Both the position numbers and the translations under genes were made by a program. Shown in pieces: positions 19,826 through 28,241 of a stretch of 64,000 nt of DNA. Within the stretch, counting starts at the first letter, position 1, and each line of letters starts with the position of its first letter. Under the pieces are notes generated by a model, which was given only the letters and a program-made list of their open reading frames with translations, had not been told where the DNA came from and searched no databases. Source of the DNA: Methylogaea oryzae (GTDB lineage Bacteria; Pseudomonadota; Gammaproteobacteria; Methylococcales; Methylococcaceae); assembly GCF_019669985.1 (NCBI RefSeq), contig NZ_AP019782.1, positions 1,418,501 through 1,482,500 on the forward strand, given 5' to 3'.

Positions 19826-20263
19826 TTAGGTTCCCTGGAACAGCGTGTTGGTGGTCGTGAACATCCCGAATCCCGAGTACTGCGGCGTCGGGTCAGGAAT
19901 GGGCGAGCCGGGGCCCGGCGGCGGCTGTTGTGCGGGGCTTTGCACTTCGAATTTGGCGGTGAACGTAGCCGCGCCTTTGAGCAATACGGCCTTGCCGCCG
20001 CTGTTGGTTTTTGTCGCCTTCTGGTCTACGGCCAGGCTGGCGATTTTCAACGTGCCGGTGCCCGGGATGGAGTATTGCGGCGTCAGGTAGCTGCATCCCG
20101 GGACGGACACCTGGGTTTCGTCGCCGTCCACGCAGACTTTTTTCCCGTTCAGGGTCGCCGGGCCGCTGGCTTTCAAATCCCCAGGCTGCACGGTGACCAC
20201 GGCGGCGCCGAAGGTGGGCAGGAAGGTGGCTTTGTCGCCGTCGATGAGGATGAAGTCGGCCAT
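19826..20263 (-). CDS. Small eCIS spike-tip-like protein (Afp10 position, PAAR-like)
   Basis: 145 residues with a beta-rich composition and conserved-looking segments VCVDGDETQVSVPGCSYLTP and YSIPGTGTLKIASL, then a Pro-rich linker (QQPPPGPGSPIPDP) and a short C-terminal tail. Position immediately after the gp25-like gene and before the wedge genes matches Afp10, the PAAR-like tip of the spike. It has no signal peptide. The structural role comes mainly from gene order; I do not see a clear PAAR motif array, so the name is tentative. Confidence 0.65.
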   Translation of the reverse strand: MADFILIDGDKATFLPTFGAAVVTVQPGDLKASGPATLNGKKVCVDGDETQVSVPGCSYLTPQYSIPGTGTLKIASLAVDQKATKTNSGGKAVLLKGAATFTAKFEVQSPAQQPPPGPGSPIPDPTPQYSGFGMFTTTNTLFQGT

Positions 20264-20268
20264 GGCGT

Positions 20269-20691
20269 TTAGGTTCCGGGATTAACCGCTTCGTTGAGAT
20301 AGAACGGGTAGACCATGTTGTAGCGGGAGTTGGTGCTTCGGATGGTGTAATCGATGCTGATGAGCAGCAGCCCCTGCATCGCCTCGCTTTCATCGATGTT
20401 GACCTGGTTCAGGGCGATGCGCGGTTCGTAGTAGAGGATGGCGTCGCTGATCATGCCCGTCAGGCTGTTGACCAGGCTCTGGCTGATTTCCTCGAACAAA
20501 AAACGCTGCAAATCGCAGCCGAAGTCCTCCCGCATCAAGCGCTCGCCCTGGGCGGTAGACAGCAGGATTTGCAGGCTCTGCTGGATGTCCTCCTCGTCCT
20601 TCACCTGATGCACGTCGCGCCCGCCCTGGCTGAAACTGGGCGGGAAGCTCCAGCCTTGGCCGAGGAAGGAGTTGTTCGGGTTGCCGGCCAT
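20269..20691 (-). CDS. GPW/gp25-like baseplate protein (Afp9)
   Basis: Baseplate wedge subunit that primes sheath assembly. 140 residues with the family pattern: IQQSLQILLSTAQGERLM, REDFGCDLQRFLFEE, YEPRIALNQVNI. The start is ATG at 20691 (MAGNPNNSFLGQGW), which begins four bases after the stop of the small upstream ORF; the longer upstream frame is not homologous. Identification is strong. Confidence 0.93.
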   Translation of the reverse strand: MAGNPNNSFLGQGWSFPPSFSQGGRDVHQVKDEEDIQQSLQILLSTAQGERLMREDFGCDLQRFLFEEISQSLVNSLTGMISDAILYYEPRIALNQVNIDESEAMQGLLLISIDYTIRSTNSRYNMVYPFYLNEAVNPGT

Positions 20692-20695
20692 GGTT

Positions 20696-20860
20696 TTAAG
20701 CCACCGCTCCGTGAATGCTGCCGTTAAATCGAGGCGCCCACCGGCCCCGGCGTGTGCCGATGAGGTTGCCAAGCCCGATCAAAGCCAACGGGCTCAGGCT
20801 TTTCGGCACCGGATCGATTTCTTCGGGGCGCATCGTCAGGGGGATCGCCTGCTGATTCAT
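20696..20860 (-). CDS. 54-residue peptide between spike and gp25 genes, unknown function
   Basis: A short frame opening MNQQAIPLTMRPEEIDPVPK and ending in a Trp/Arg-rich segment (GTRRGRWAPRFNGSIHG). It fills most of the otherwise unexplained 200-base gap between the VgrG-like spike and the gp25 wedge gene, and its stop lies four bases before the gp25 start, which suggests translational coupling. It contains a short hydrophobic stretch (SPLALIGLGNLI). I recognise no family. It could be a small structural adaptor or a coupling leader. Support is positional. Confidence 0.55.
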   Translation of the reverse strand: MNQQAIPLTMRPEEIDPVPKSLSPLALIGLGNLIGTRRGRWAPRFNGSIHGAVA

Positions 20861-20889
20861 TGGGTTTGTCTCGTTAGCGTTGATGGGGA

Positions 20890-22536
20890 TTACTGGACGT
20901 CCACCTTGGCGCCGCTGATGGTGACGTTGCCGCTGGCTTCCAGCTTCAAGTCTTTGGCGCTTTTCAGGCTGATGCCGTTTTGGTCCAGGGTGACGGTATT
21001 GCCGTGCTGGTCGGCCAGCACGATGCTTTTCGCGTCGTCGTCCAGGGTGATTTTGTTGCCGGCCGGCGTTTCCAGATAGATCCTGACTTTTTCGTCGTCG
21101 AAGCCGAACAACGAGCCTTTTTTGCTGGCGATCCCCCGGCCGGTGTTGGCGTCCTTCGGTTCGCCGAAGCGCTGCGGCGGCTTGTTGACCGAGCCGAACA
21201 GGGCGCCTAGGACGATGGGCTGGCGGGGGTCCTGGTTGATGAAGCCGATGACCACCTCGTCGCCCACTTCCGGCCGGAAGCAATAGCCGCGGTCCTTGCC
21301 CGCATCGGGCGACACCATGCGCGCCCACAGGGTATTTTGCTGATCCCCGAGGGTGGGGATTTGCACCTGGACGCGGAACTCGTTGTCCGGGTCGCTTTCG
21401 ATGGTGGTGACCAGGCCGATGTGCAAGCCGCCGATGGCCGGCAGCAGGCCGCCCGCCGGCAGGGCGTTGGCGGCGGCGCCGGGGCGGGACAGCAGCCATT
21501 CGGGCGACAGGCCGAATTGCACGTCGGTGATCCAGCCTTCGTCGGTGACGCGATGGCGCAGTCCGCTCACCAGCGCCGTGCCGTTGAAGCGCTTGCCGAC
21601 ACCCTTGATTTCAATGCCGTCGAGCAATTCCACGTCGGTGCTGCCGGGGGCTGCGATACGGCCGCGCAGCATTCCTAGCCGGCTGCGCGCCAGGGTGGCG
21701 TCGGCCCAGGCTTGCAGTTCTTCCGGCAGCATCTGGGTGGAGTTGACCAACTGGCAGGTTTCTCCGCCCATGGCGGAGGCGAGCTTGCTCGCGGCCAAGT
21801 CGCCGGGGTTCGGCTGGACATCTTTGGCTTGCTTGGCCTGGGTCATTTTCTGGGTTTTGCTGTCCCAGGCGACGCTGCTGACGGCGGCATACTGGCCGTC
21901 CGCTTCGGCTTCCATTTCGAAGCTGTACAGCTCGTCGATGCCGTATTCGAAACTGCGCTTGGCGGCGCCGCCGCTTTCTATCTTGGCCAGGGAAATGGTG
22001 CCGTCCACCACCTTGACTACCAGGCCGTTGCTTTCCGCCCGGGCCAGCAGGAAATCCCAGTCGCTGCAGCCGTATTGCACCAGTTCGGCGTGCTTGACCG
22101 GGGTGGCGGCGATGTTGCCGGCTGTCAATCCGCGGTTCTGAATGAGCTGCTTGACCACTTGGTCGTCGCTTTGGTCCAGGAACAGTTGATTGTTGCGCAC
22201 CTGGGTCAGCGTTACGGCGGCGTCCTTCATGCGCACGCTCAGGGTGGAGGTGTCGCCTTCCGCTTCGACGCTGTGGGTCACCACCAGGCCTTTGAAAACG
22301 GTTTTGTCGGTGCTGGGCGTGCCTTCGTAGCGCAGTTTGATTTCGATTTTCTTGCCCGGATCGAAAAAGCCGCTGTCGCTCAGGGCGAACGTCCGCTGCG
22401 CCGCGTCGCCGTCGATGAGGGTGAGGCTGGCGTAGGGAATGCGGTTGAGCTCCCGGACCACATCCACCGACAGCAATTCGTAGCCCGGGTCCAGGGTTTG
22501 CCCTTCGCTGAGGATGGTGACGGTGACGACGCTCAT
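20890..22536 (-). CDS. VgrG-like spike protein (Afp8)
   Basis: Trimeric central spike that punctures the target envelope. Of 548 residues, the first 370 resemble the gp27-like hub (VVRELNRIPYASLTLIDGD, YGCSDWDFLLARAESNGL). About 370-470 form a gp5-like OB fold (GLVTTIESDPDNEFRVQVQI and VGDEVVIGFINQDPRQPIVL). The C-terminal ~80 residues look like the beta-helix needle. There is no extra C-terminal effector domain of the kind found on evolved VgrG proteins. It starts 10 bases after the LysM hub gene. Confidence 0.93.
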   Translation of the reverse strand: MSVVTVTILSEGQTLDPGYELLSVDVVRELNRIPYASLTLIDGDAAQRTFALSDSGFFDPGKKIEIKLRYEGTPSTDKTVFKGLVVTHSVEAEGDTSTLSVRMKDAAVTLTQVRNNQLFLDQSDDQVVKQLIQNRGLTAGNIAATPVKHAELVQYGCSDWDFLLARAESNGLVVKVVDGTISLAKIESGGAAKRSFEYGIDELYSFEMEAEADGQYAAVSSVAWDSKTQKMTQAKQAKDVQPNPGDLAASKLASAMGGETCQLVNSTQMLPEELQAWADATLARSRLGMLRGRIAAPGSTDVELLDGIEIKGVGKRFNGTALVSGLRHRVTDEGWITDVQFGLSPEWLLSRPGAAANALPAGGLLPAIGGLHIGLVTTIESDPDNEFRVQVQIPTLGDQQNTLWARMVSPDAGKDRGYCFRPEVGDEVVIGFINQDPRQPIVLGALFGSVNKPPQRFGEPKDANTGRGIASKKGSLFGFDDEKVRIYLETPAGNKITLDDDAKSIVLADQHGNTVTLDQNGISLKSAKDLKLEASGNVTISGAKVDVQ

Positions 22537-22546
22537 GCCCGGCGCG

Positions 22547-23260
22547 CTACTGGACCGTTGTTTCGTCGCCGGGCAGCGGCGGGAAAAAAATCCGCTGGCC
22601 GGGCGTCAGATTCCTGAAATCGTCCAGGCCGTTGCTGCGCGCCACCCACAGGTAGTGCTCGGACGAACCGTAGATTTCCTTGCTCAACAGCGGCAGCGTA
22701 TCGCCGTTGCGGACGATGCGGGCGTGGGTCAGGTCGGGGGAGCTTTTGTTCTCCACCGCCATGCGCTTTTTGACCTCCATGTCGGACACCAGCACCATGT
22801 CCAACTCGGCCCGCAGCGGCTTGCCGTTGCGGTCGAAAGTGGTGTAGTTGATGTCGACACTGCCCAGCCGGCAGGAAAAAATCAGGTCGCCCCATTCCGC
22901 CACGAGAAAGTTCGGCTCGTGGATGGCGCCGTTCATGCGGAAAGTCAGGTCGAGAAACTCCTGCACCCGCGCCGATACGGTTTTGTTGCCGAGAAGATTC
23001 TGCACGCCCATCTGCTGGACGCCGGTGCCGTCGAACAGCAGTTTCAGCTTGAGTTCCGCCGGTTTGCTGCGGGCGTAGTCCACCTTCTTGTTGGAGGCGT
23101 TCATGCCCTGGTTTTTGCCGTAGACGATGGCGTACTGCTGGCTGAACGATTCCGGGTTGAACATGGTCTCGAAGGTGCCGATCAAATCGCCCAGGGCGCG
23201 GCGGCGATTGCTGTAGGCGCGGATTTTCAGCTTCTCCAGCTTGAACGAGATCAGCGCCAT
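22547..23260 (-). CDS. LysM-containing tube/hub protein (Afp7, gp53-like)
   Basis: Baseplate hub component that joins tube and spike. The 237-residue protein begins MALISFKLEKLKIRAYSNRR, with ETMFNPESFSQQYAI typical of the CIS tube/Afp7 family. The C-terminal part (about 178-228) is a LysM-like fold (VRNGDTLPLLSKEIYGS ... NLTPGQRIFFPP). The preceding DUF5908 gene ends one base before its start. Confidence 0.9.
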   Translation of the reverse strand: MALISFKLEKLKIRAYSNRRRALGDLIGTFETMFNPESFSQQYAIVYGKNQGMNASNKKVDYARSKPAELKLKLLFDGTGVQQMGVQNLLGNKTVSARVQEFLDLTFRMNGAIHEPNFLVAEWGDLIFSCRLGSVDINYTTFDRNGKPLRAELDMVLVSDMEVKKRMAVENKSSPDLTHARIVRNGDTLPLLSKEIYGSSEHYLWVARSNGLDDFRNLTPGQRIFFPPLPGDETTVQ

Positions 23261-23261
23261 A

Positions 23262-23435
23262 TCACCGCTCCCTGTCGCGCCGCAGTATTTTCAACACTTG
23301 CTTGACGCACTCCTGCACGACGGCGCTCTGGTCCAGCGCCGGTTCCGGCTCCCGTTCCGAAGGGGAGGGTGGCGAGCCTTCCGACGGCTCCGCCACCACG
23401 GCGCGGATGACCAATTCTCGAATTTCCACGGGCAT
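23262..23435 (-). CDS. DUF5908-family small eCIS protein
   Basis: 57 residues, opening MPVEIRELVIRAVVAE, the characteristic DUF5908 N-terminus found in eCIS loci between the Afp5- and Afp7-type genes (the Afp6 position). A Pro/Ser/Glu-rich linker follows, then a basic helix ending KQVLKILRRDRER. It is packed tightly: four bases after the Afp5-type gene and one base before the LysM gene. Its function is not established; a structural connector is likely by position. Confidence 0.8.
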   Translation of the reverse strand: MPVEIRELVIRAVVAEPSEGSPPSPSEREPEPALDQSAVVQECVKQVLKILRRDRER

Positions 23436-23439
23436 GGCG

Positions 23440-23919
23440 TCAGATCCGGATCGACTGCATGCGTTGATAGGACAGTTCCATGGTTTCGATCACCACCTGA
23501 TTGCTGTCGGCATCCAAGGGCGAGACGCTCCATTTGACCGGATAGGCGGTCATGAACAGCCAGCTGCTGAGGGGGATGCCGGATTCGTCCAGCAAGGACA
23601 CCAGGACATTGGACGGATTGAACTTGAACAAAGACATGGTGGCGTTGAATTCGGTCACCAGCAGCGACCCTACCGCCAAGCCCCGCTCCAGTACCAGGTT
23701 GTCGTACTGGATGCCGGTCGGCAGGCGGTGGGCGTATAGGTTTTGCCCGCCTTCCTGCAAGGTCTGCGTGTTCACCGTGGAGGTGAGCCCGGAAACTTTG
23801 CTGAAGCGGATGTCCAGCGGATTGGGAATCACCCCGCCGAAAAAAAAGAACACGCCGAAGCGAAAGCCCAGGGGAGGGCCGGCGCCGAAGGTTCCCAATA
23901 GATCGCTAGGATAGGACAT
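23440..23919 (-). CDS. Tail tube family protein, Afp5 type (T4 gp19 family)
   Basis: 159-residue member of the phage tail tube family; the Afp5 type is the adaptor layer between baseplate hub and inner tube. Markers are GPPLGFRFGVFFFFGG near the N-terminus, FSKVSGLTSTVNTQTLQEGG, and LLDESGIPLSSWLF. The run of four Phe residues is part of the family-typical insertion. It follows two ordinary tube genes. Confidence 0.9.
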   Translation of the reverse strand: MSYPSDLLGTFGAGPPLGFRFGVFFFFGGVIPNPLDIRFSKVSGLTSTVNTQTLQEGGQNLYAHRLPTGIQYDNLVLERGLAVGSLLVTEFNATMSLFKFNPSNVLVSLLDESGIPLSSWLFMTAYPVKWSVSPLDADSNQVVIETMELSYQRMQSIRI

Positions 23920-23938
23920 GGGGATGCGTTGCTCCGGG

Positions 23939-24421
23939 TCAGGTGGGCTGGAAGTCCACGGTCAGGTCCGCGGCGATCAGTTCCAGGCTGGCGATGGCCA
24001 CATCGTTGCTGTTGGCGGCCAACGTCGGCGCTTCCAGTTTCACCGGCAGCGCTTGTTTCACGTTCCAGCGGATGGCCGGCAAGCCGCTTTCGTCGCACAG
24101 GTCGATGACGATGTCGCGCTTGCTGGAGGATGCGGCAGGCGAGGAGTGACTCCGGTCCAGCCACTCCTGCAGGTAACTGCCGTTGCGTATCAGTCCCTTT
24201 TTCAGGGTCAGGCGGATGGGTTGCCGCATGCCCGGAATGATGTTGATGCCCATGGCAAAGCTGAACCCATGGCGATACACCACCGGCTGATCCTCCACGG
24301 TCAAGCCGGAGACTTCGCTGAAGGCGATGACGCTGGGTTCGCCGTCGTCCAGCACCGTTACCCGATAGTTGTAGACGGGCAACGGGTAGCTGGATTTGAT
24401 GGCTTCTTTGCTTAGCGGCAT
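23939..24421 (-). CDS. Inner tube protein (Afp1/Afp5 family)
   Basis: 160-residue gp19-like tube protein: YPLPVYNYRVTVLDDGEP, AFSEVSGLTVEDQPVVYRHG, IRLTLKKGLIRNG, WNVKQALPVKLEAPTLAANS. It is a diverged copy of the gene at 24428-24901. Two tube paralogues are common in eCIS; one builds the main tube and the other a boundary ring near the baseplate. Confidence 0.92.
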   Translation of the reverse strand: MPLSKEAIKSSYPLPVYNYRVTVLDDGEPSVIAFSEVSGLTVEDQPVVYRHGFSFAMGINIIPGMRQPIRLTLKKGLIRNGSYLQEWLDRSHSSPAASSSKRDIVIDLCDESGLPAIRWNVKQALPVKLEAPTLAANSNDVAIASLELIAADLTVDFQPT

Positions 24422-24427
24422 AAGGCC

Positions 24428-24901
24428 TTAGGTTTCCTCGATGACGATGGCATCGCCCATCAGCTCCATGCTCTCGATGGCGGCGTCGTTGGACTTGGCG
24501 TCGAAAGTGGGCGCGTCCAGCTTGGTGGGAAAAGCGTTGATGACTTTCCAGCTGATGACCGCGTCGCCTTTTTCGTCGCACAGCCGCACGTAGACGTCGC
24601 GCTTTTCCACCTGGTTGATCTGGATCGAGTTGATCCAGCTGAAAAACGCCTTCACGCTGGTGCCGCGCACGACACCTTTTTTCAGCGTCACCACGGCGTC
24701 CTTCGGCTGGGCCGGCATGCGCATGACGCGTGGGCCGGCCGAGCCGCTGGCCACGGGGCTTTCTTTGTAAACGGTGGTTTCGTAGCCGATGCTCAGGCCG
24801 GAAACTTCGGAAAAGGCGATCGCTTCGCCGCCGATTTCCACCCGGTAGTTGTAGACGGGCAGGGGATAGGCGGTCTTGATGTCGTCTGCGCTCAATGCCA
24901 T
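24428..24901 (-). CDS. Inner tube protein (Afp1 type, probable main tube subunit)
   Basis: 157 residues with the same fold signature as its neighbour: YPLPVYNYRVEIGGEAIAFS, EVSGLSIGYETTVYKES, VVTLKKGVVRG, ISWKVINAFPTKLDAP. As the first tube gene after the sheath it is the best candidate for the polymerising tube subunit. The gap to the sheath gene is 59 bases, long for this operon, which may allow a separate ribosome binding site for high expression. Confidence 0.92.
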   Translation of the reverse strand: MALSADDIKTAYPLPVYNYRVEIGGEAIAFSEVSGLSIGYETTVYKESPVASGSAGPRVMRMPAQPKDAVVTLKKGVVRGTSVKAFFSWINSIQINQVEKRDVYVRLCDEKGDAVISWKVINAFPTKLDAPTFDAKSNDAAIESMELMGDAIVIEET

Positions 24902-24960
24902 GACTGTTGCTCCAAAGATTGATTAATTGCGGCGGGACTGTGCCCGCCGGTTGAGATCGA

Positions 24961-26640
24961 TCAGGCTTCCTGCATCTTGTGGGAGAAACGCAAGACGATG
25001 AATTCCGCCGGCCGCACGGCGGCCACGCCGATTTCCACGATCATCCGTCCTTCGAGGATGTCCTGGGACGTCATGGTTTTGCCCAGGCCCACGTTGACGA
25101 AATAGGCCGACTCCGGCTTGGAGCCGCCCAAGGCGCCTTGTTGCCACAGGCCGTAGAGGTAGCTTTCGATCATCGCTTTCACCTTCAGCCAGGTGGTGGC
25201 GTCGTTGGGCTCGAACACGGCGAAAGCGGTGGCTTTGCGGGTGGATTCCTCGATGGTGATGAACAAGCGCCGCACCGACACGTAGCGCCATTCGTTGTCG
25301 TTGCCGGCCAGGGTGCGGGCGCCCCACACCAGGGTGCCTTTGCCGGTGAAGTCGCGGATGGCGTTGATGGATTTGCCGGCGGTGGCGTCGATGTTGAGGC
25401 GATCCTGTTCCGCGTCGGAGATTTTGGCGGTGGGGCCGATGATGGATTTGACGGCCACGTTGGCGGGGGCTTTCCACACGCCTCGGTCGCGGTCCACGCT
25501 GGCGTAGATGCCGGCAATCGCGGGGCTGGGCGGCAGTTGCACCCGCTGGTCGTTGAGGGCGGTTTTGATCTGGTTGTAGAGCGAGGTGTTGGTGGTGCGC
25601 AACGATGCCAGCGACTGGCTGGCGGCCGCACCGCCGCTCTTGGCGGTCAAAACCGTGGGGTCCGTGGCGGCGAGCTTGGCCGTGCCGGCCCCGTTCTTCT
25701 GGATGTCGAAGCCGCCGGTGGCGCCGGGGTTGGCGGTCTTCCAGGTGCTCCACGCGCCGGCCACATCCGCGCCGCTGGGCGCCGTCTTGGACGATATGGT
25801 GATGACCAGCGTTGCCACCGTATCGGTATTGAAGACGGCTTTCCCTGTGATCGGCTGATCGGCGGTGTCTAGGACGATGCTGACGGTCGGCGTGGTGCTG
25901 TCGCCGGAATAGCTCACCGTGAGGCCTTTATCGTCCGACGACCATTGGTACAAGGTAGGGGCGACGGCGCCGCTGTCGGTGACGCTGATGTTGTCCTCGA
26001 CGTATTGGTAGGTGAGCGTGCTTTGCAGATAGGGGTGGTAGGCAGCGCCGTAGCACAGGTCGTTGCCGACGATCTTGCTGCGGAAAGTGTCGGTGTTGCC
26101 GTCGGGAATGTCGGCGATGAGGAAACGGTCGCCCAGCTTACGGCATTGCGCCAAGGCCTTTACGCAGAGATCGTAGTAGTCGGTGGTCGGCAGGGACACC
26201 GCATCCAGCAGCACGATCAGCGTCGGTTCGTCTTCCTTCTCCAGCAGCGTGAGGCCGGCCTCCAGATCGGTTTTGGAAGGCTGTCCGCTGTAATTGCCCA
26301 CCGAAACGATGTAGCAGCTGCCGCCGCCGTTGCGGAAATACAGGCTCAAGCCGTAGTGCATGAGGAATTTATTGGTGCCGCTGTCCGTGCGCGTGACGGT
26401 GTTGATGCTGCTGATTTTGGTATTGGCGTCGGTGGTCGTTGCGACGGTAAAGGCGCTGGGATTGGCTTTGCCGAAAAGGCTTTCGTAATCCAGCAGCGTA
26501 TCGATTCTGGTCGGCGTCAGCTTGGGGCCTTGCTGGGTATAACCGATAAACACCGGTATGGCCGTCGCCACCTGGGCGACAGACGGGGCCAGCGTCGGTA
26601 TTTCTTCGACATATACGCCTGGAGTATTGTAAATCGCCAT
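24961..26640 (-). CDS. Contractile tail sheath protein (Afp2-4 type)
   Basis: Contractile outer sheath. The N-terminus MAIYNTPGVYVEEIPTLAPS and IPVFIGYTQQGP is diagnostic. The C-terminus has the standard domain (TLVWGARTLAGNDNEWRYV, TWLKVKAMIESYLYGLWQQG, VRPAEFIVLRFSHKMQ). At 559 residues it carries an insertion of about 110 residues (about 215-330) that is Thr/Ser/Ala-rich and Ig-like in composition, probably exposed on the particle surface. Only one sheath gene is present, whereas Afp and PVC have three. Confidence 0.95.
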   Translation of the reverse strand: MAIYNTPGVYVEEIPTLAPSVAQVATAIPVFIGYTQQGPKLTPTRIDTLLDYESLFGKANPSAFTVATTTDANTKISSINTVTRTDSGTNKFLMHYGLSLYFRNGGGSCYIVSVGNYSGQPSKTDLEAGLTLLEKEDEPTLIVLLDAVSLPTTDYYDLCVKALAQCRKLGDRFLIADIPDGNTDTFRSKIVGNDLCYGAAYHPYLQSTLTYQYVEDNISVTDSGAVAPTLYQWSSDDKGLTVSYSGDSTTPTVSIVLDTADQPITGKAVFNTDTVATLVITISSKTAPSGADVAGAWSTWKTANPGATGGFDIQKNGAGTAKLAATDPTVLTAKSGGAAASQSLASLRTTNTSLYNQIKTALNDQRVQLPPSPAIAGIYASVDRDRGVWKAPANVAVKSIIGPTAKISDAEQDRLNIDATAGKSINAIRDFTGKGTLVWGARTLAGNDNEWRYVSVRRLFITIEESTRKATAFAVFEPNDATTWLKVKAMIESYLYGLWQQGALGGSKPESAYFVNVGLGKTMTSQDILEGRMIVEIGVAAVRPAEFIVLRFSHKMQEA

Positions 26641-26645
26641 GGTGT

Positions 26646-27434
26646 TTACCCTTTCATCAATGTGCTATTGGTAATGTAATTAACGATTTGAAAAATCGCA
26701 TCCGCTGCTTTTGGTCCCGTCTCCGGATCCAGTTGAAGAAAGTTTCGATAGGATGGGTTTGGCAGGCTTTCGATAATCTGGTTTTTGCCCAGCCATAGTT
26801 GGATTTTGTCCGTGCCGATTTCCCGGCAAGGGATCGCCTCGTTGGAGATGAAACGCAGCACCGTGGCGTTGGGGTATTGGCCGGCCAGCGTCGCCGCAAC
26901 ACGGTCTTCGGATTGGGGCTGGCTTTGCTGGAATGCTGTTTTTCCTAAGCCGTCGATAATCGCGAAGTCCTTGCCATGGGTTTGGTCGGCGACCAGGTAA
27001 TAGGCCCAACGTAGCTGCTGGGCGTTGAACGATATTTTGATGTCCGCTGGCGGCGAGGCCGGAGGATTGAAATCGTTTGGAATATCGATGGTCGCGAATG
27101 GGGCGCTGGGGGCCGATTCTTCGGCGTTCAGGCGGAAGCCGTAGTTATTCGGCAAGTCCGTGTAATCGGTGTAAAGAGGGAATTCGGTGTTGCACAAGCG
27201 GAGATTGAAAGAAAAAACGCGATTGTCCGCAAAGGCGATGAAAGGCTTGGCGCTGGTATCGGACTCGACCGGCACATAAACGGCAAGGCCGTCCGCTCGG
27301 GGGCGCAGCACGCAGCGGTGGTTTCGGAATAGTTTTGCCGTCGCGGCGTCGGGGGTGACGACAAAGTCGGGGCAGCGTCCGTCGCTGTAATAGCCGTGGG
27401 TCAAGTTCACCGTCAATAAAGGCAGGTATCTCAT
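26646..27434 (-). CDS. Uncharacterised eCIS-associated protein between cap and sheath genes
   Basis: 262 residues opening MRYLPLLTVNLTHGYYSDG. It has no signal peptide or membrane segment and is mixed alpha/beta by composition. It overlaps the preceding DUF4255 gene by four bases and ends five bases before the sheath gene, so it is an integral part of the operon. There are no motifs I can assign. A structural or assembly role is inferred only from position. Confidence 0.7.
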   Translation of the reverse strand: MRYLPLLTVNLTHGYYSDGRCPDFVVTPDAATAKLFRNHRCVLRPRADGLAVYVPVESDTSAKPFIAFADNRVFSFNLRLCNTEFPLYTDYTDLPNNYGFRLNAEESAPSAPFATIDIPNDFNPPASPPADIKISFNAQQLRWAYYLVADQTHGKDFAIIDGLGKTAFQQSQPQSEDRVAATLAGQYPNATVLRFISNEAIPCREIGTDKIQLWLGKNQIIESLPNPSYRNFLQLDPETGPKAADAIFQIVNYITNSTLMKG

Positions 27435-28012
27435 GAGAGGCCTCGACGGATTTGCTCGGAAACCGCCGTTGTCGGCGCGCCGCCTTCCTGGCGGAAGATC
27501 ACGGTGCGTACTTTATACGTTAAGGAGGGCAGGTATCCGGCCCGCAGCAATCCCCACAATTCGTTTTGTTGCGAAATCGAAAGACTGGTGAATTCGACGA
27601 CGAGATGGTCGATGCTTTTATCCAGCTCCGGCGCGTTTTGTCGGTCGAGCCGTTTATTGGCTTGGAAATACTGGATAATCGACGAGAGATAGTGCAAGCC
27701 TTGTTCGTAATCCTTGAACTTGGCGACGAACAATAGGCAAAGGTTCAGGCAAATATCCGGCTGAACTTTCGTTGCGACGCCTTCGGCGGAGACGCGCACA
27801 TAGGGATCTGCCGGACGCAGCAGGTTTTCCTGCTCGATGTGGAATAACACCAGGGAAACGGCGCCGAGCTTGAAAGCGATCGAATCGGGTTTTTGGTCGC
27901 CGTCGATGAAGACCACCTTGTCTTCCCAGGCGTCGTTCAGGCTGCCGCCGGCCAAGGTCCGGAAGTGGTTGTTCAGGCGATTTTTTAGGAAAACCAGCGT
28001 GTTGCCGATCAT
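27431..28012 (-). CDS. DUF4255 protein, tail terminator/cap type (Afp16/Pvc16)
   Basis: 193 residues starting at ATG 28012 (MIGNTLVFLKNRLNNHFRTL). IEQENLLRPADPYVR and PDICLNLCLLFVAKFKDYEQGLHYLSSIIQ (quoted part: LLFVAKFKDYEQGLHYLSS) match the Pvc16/DUF4255 N-terminal domain, which caps the distal end of the tube and sheath. It is the first gene of the eCIS operon. The longer upstream open frame to 28162 has no homologous content. GGAG lies 12 bases before the ATG. Confidence 0.88.
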   Translation of the reverse strand: MIGNTLVFLKNRLNNHFRTLAGGSLNDAWEDKVVFIDGDQKPDSIAFKLGAVSLVLFHIEQENLLRPADPYVRVSAEGVATKVQPDICLNLCLLFVAKFKDYEQGLHYLSSIIQYFQANKRLDRQNAPELDKSIDHLVVEFTSLSISQQNELWGLLRAGYLPSLTYKVRTVIFRQEGGAPTTAVSEQIRRGLS

Positions 28013-28212
28013 GGCAGCGTTGCTCCGGCGCGGAGCGAGGCGGAGCGGCGCGTTGCGGCGTTGGCGCGGCTGGCTGGAGATCGGGCGGGGCGGTGGGTGG
28101 ATATCCGTTCCAATTGCTACTTCCCTGTAACCTGTAAAACGATGCGCGCATCCAGACGGCATGCGCCCGGCGGCCGGTGTCGCGCAGCAGCGCCGGCCGG
28201 CCGTCGGACATC

Positions 28213-28241
28213 ATTAAAATCCATAGATTTTCTTTATGCAA
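28213..28241 (-). promoter_or_regulatory. Candidate promoter for the eCIS operon
   Basis: On the minus strand TTGCAT (28236-28241) and TTTAAT (28213-28218) are separated by 17 bases within the only AT-rich patch upstream of the operon. The -10 matches consensus at five of six positions, the -35 at three of six. The leader to the first ATG would be about 195 bases. Not otherwise supported. Confidence 0.35.

Noticed and set aside
27431-28241. Longer minus-strand frames reaching 28162 or 28241
   Set aside because: The DUF4255 homology starts at ATG 28012; the upstream codons show no family similarity and include the likely leader.
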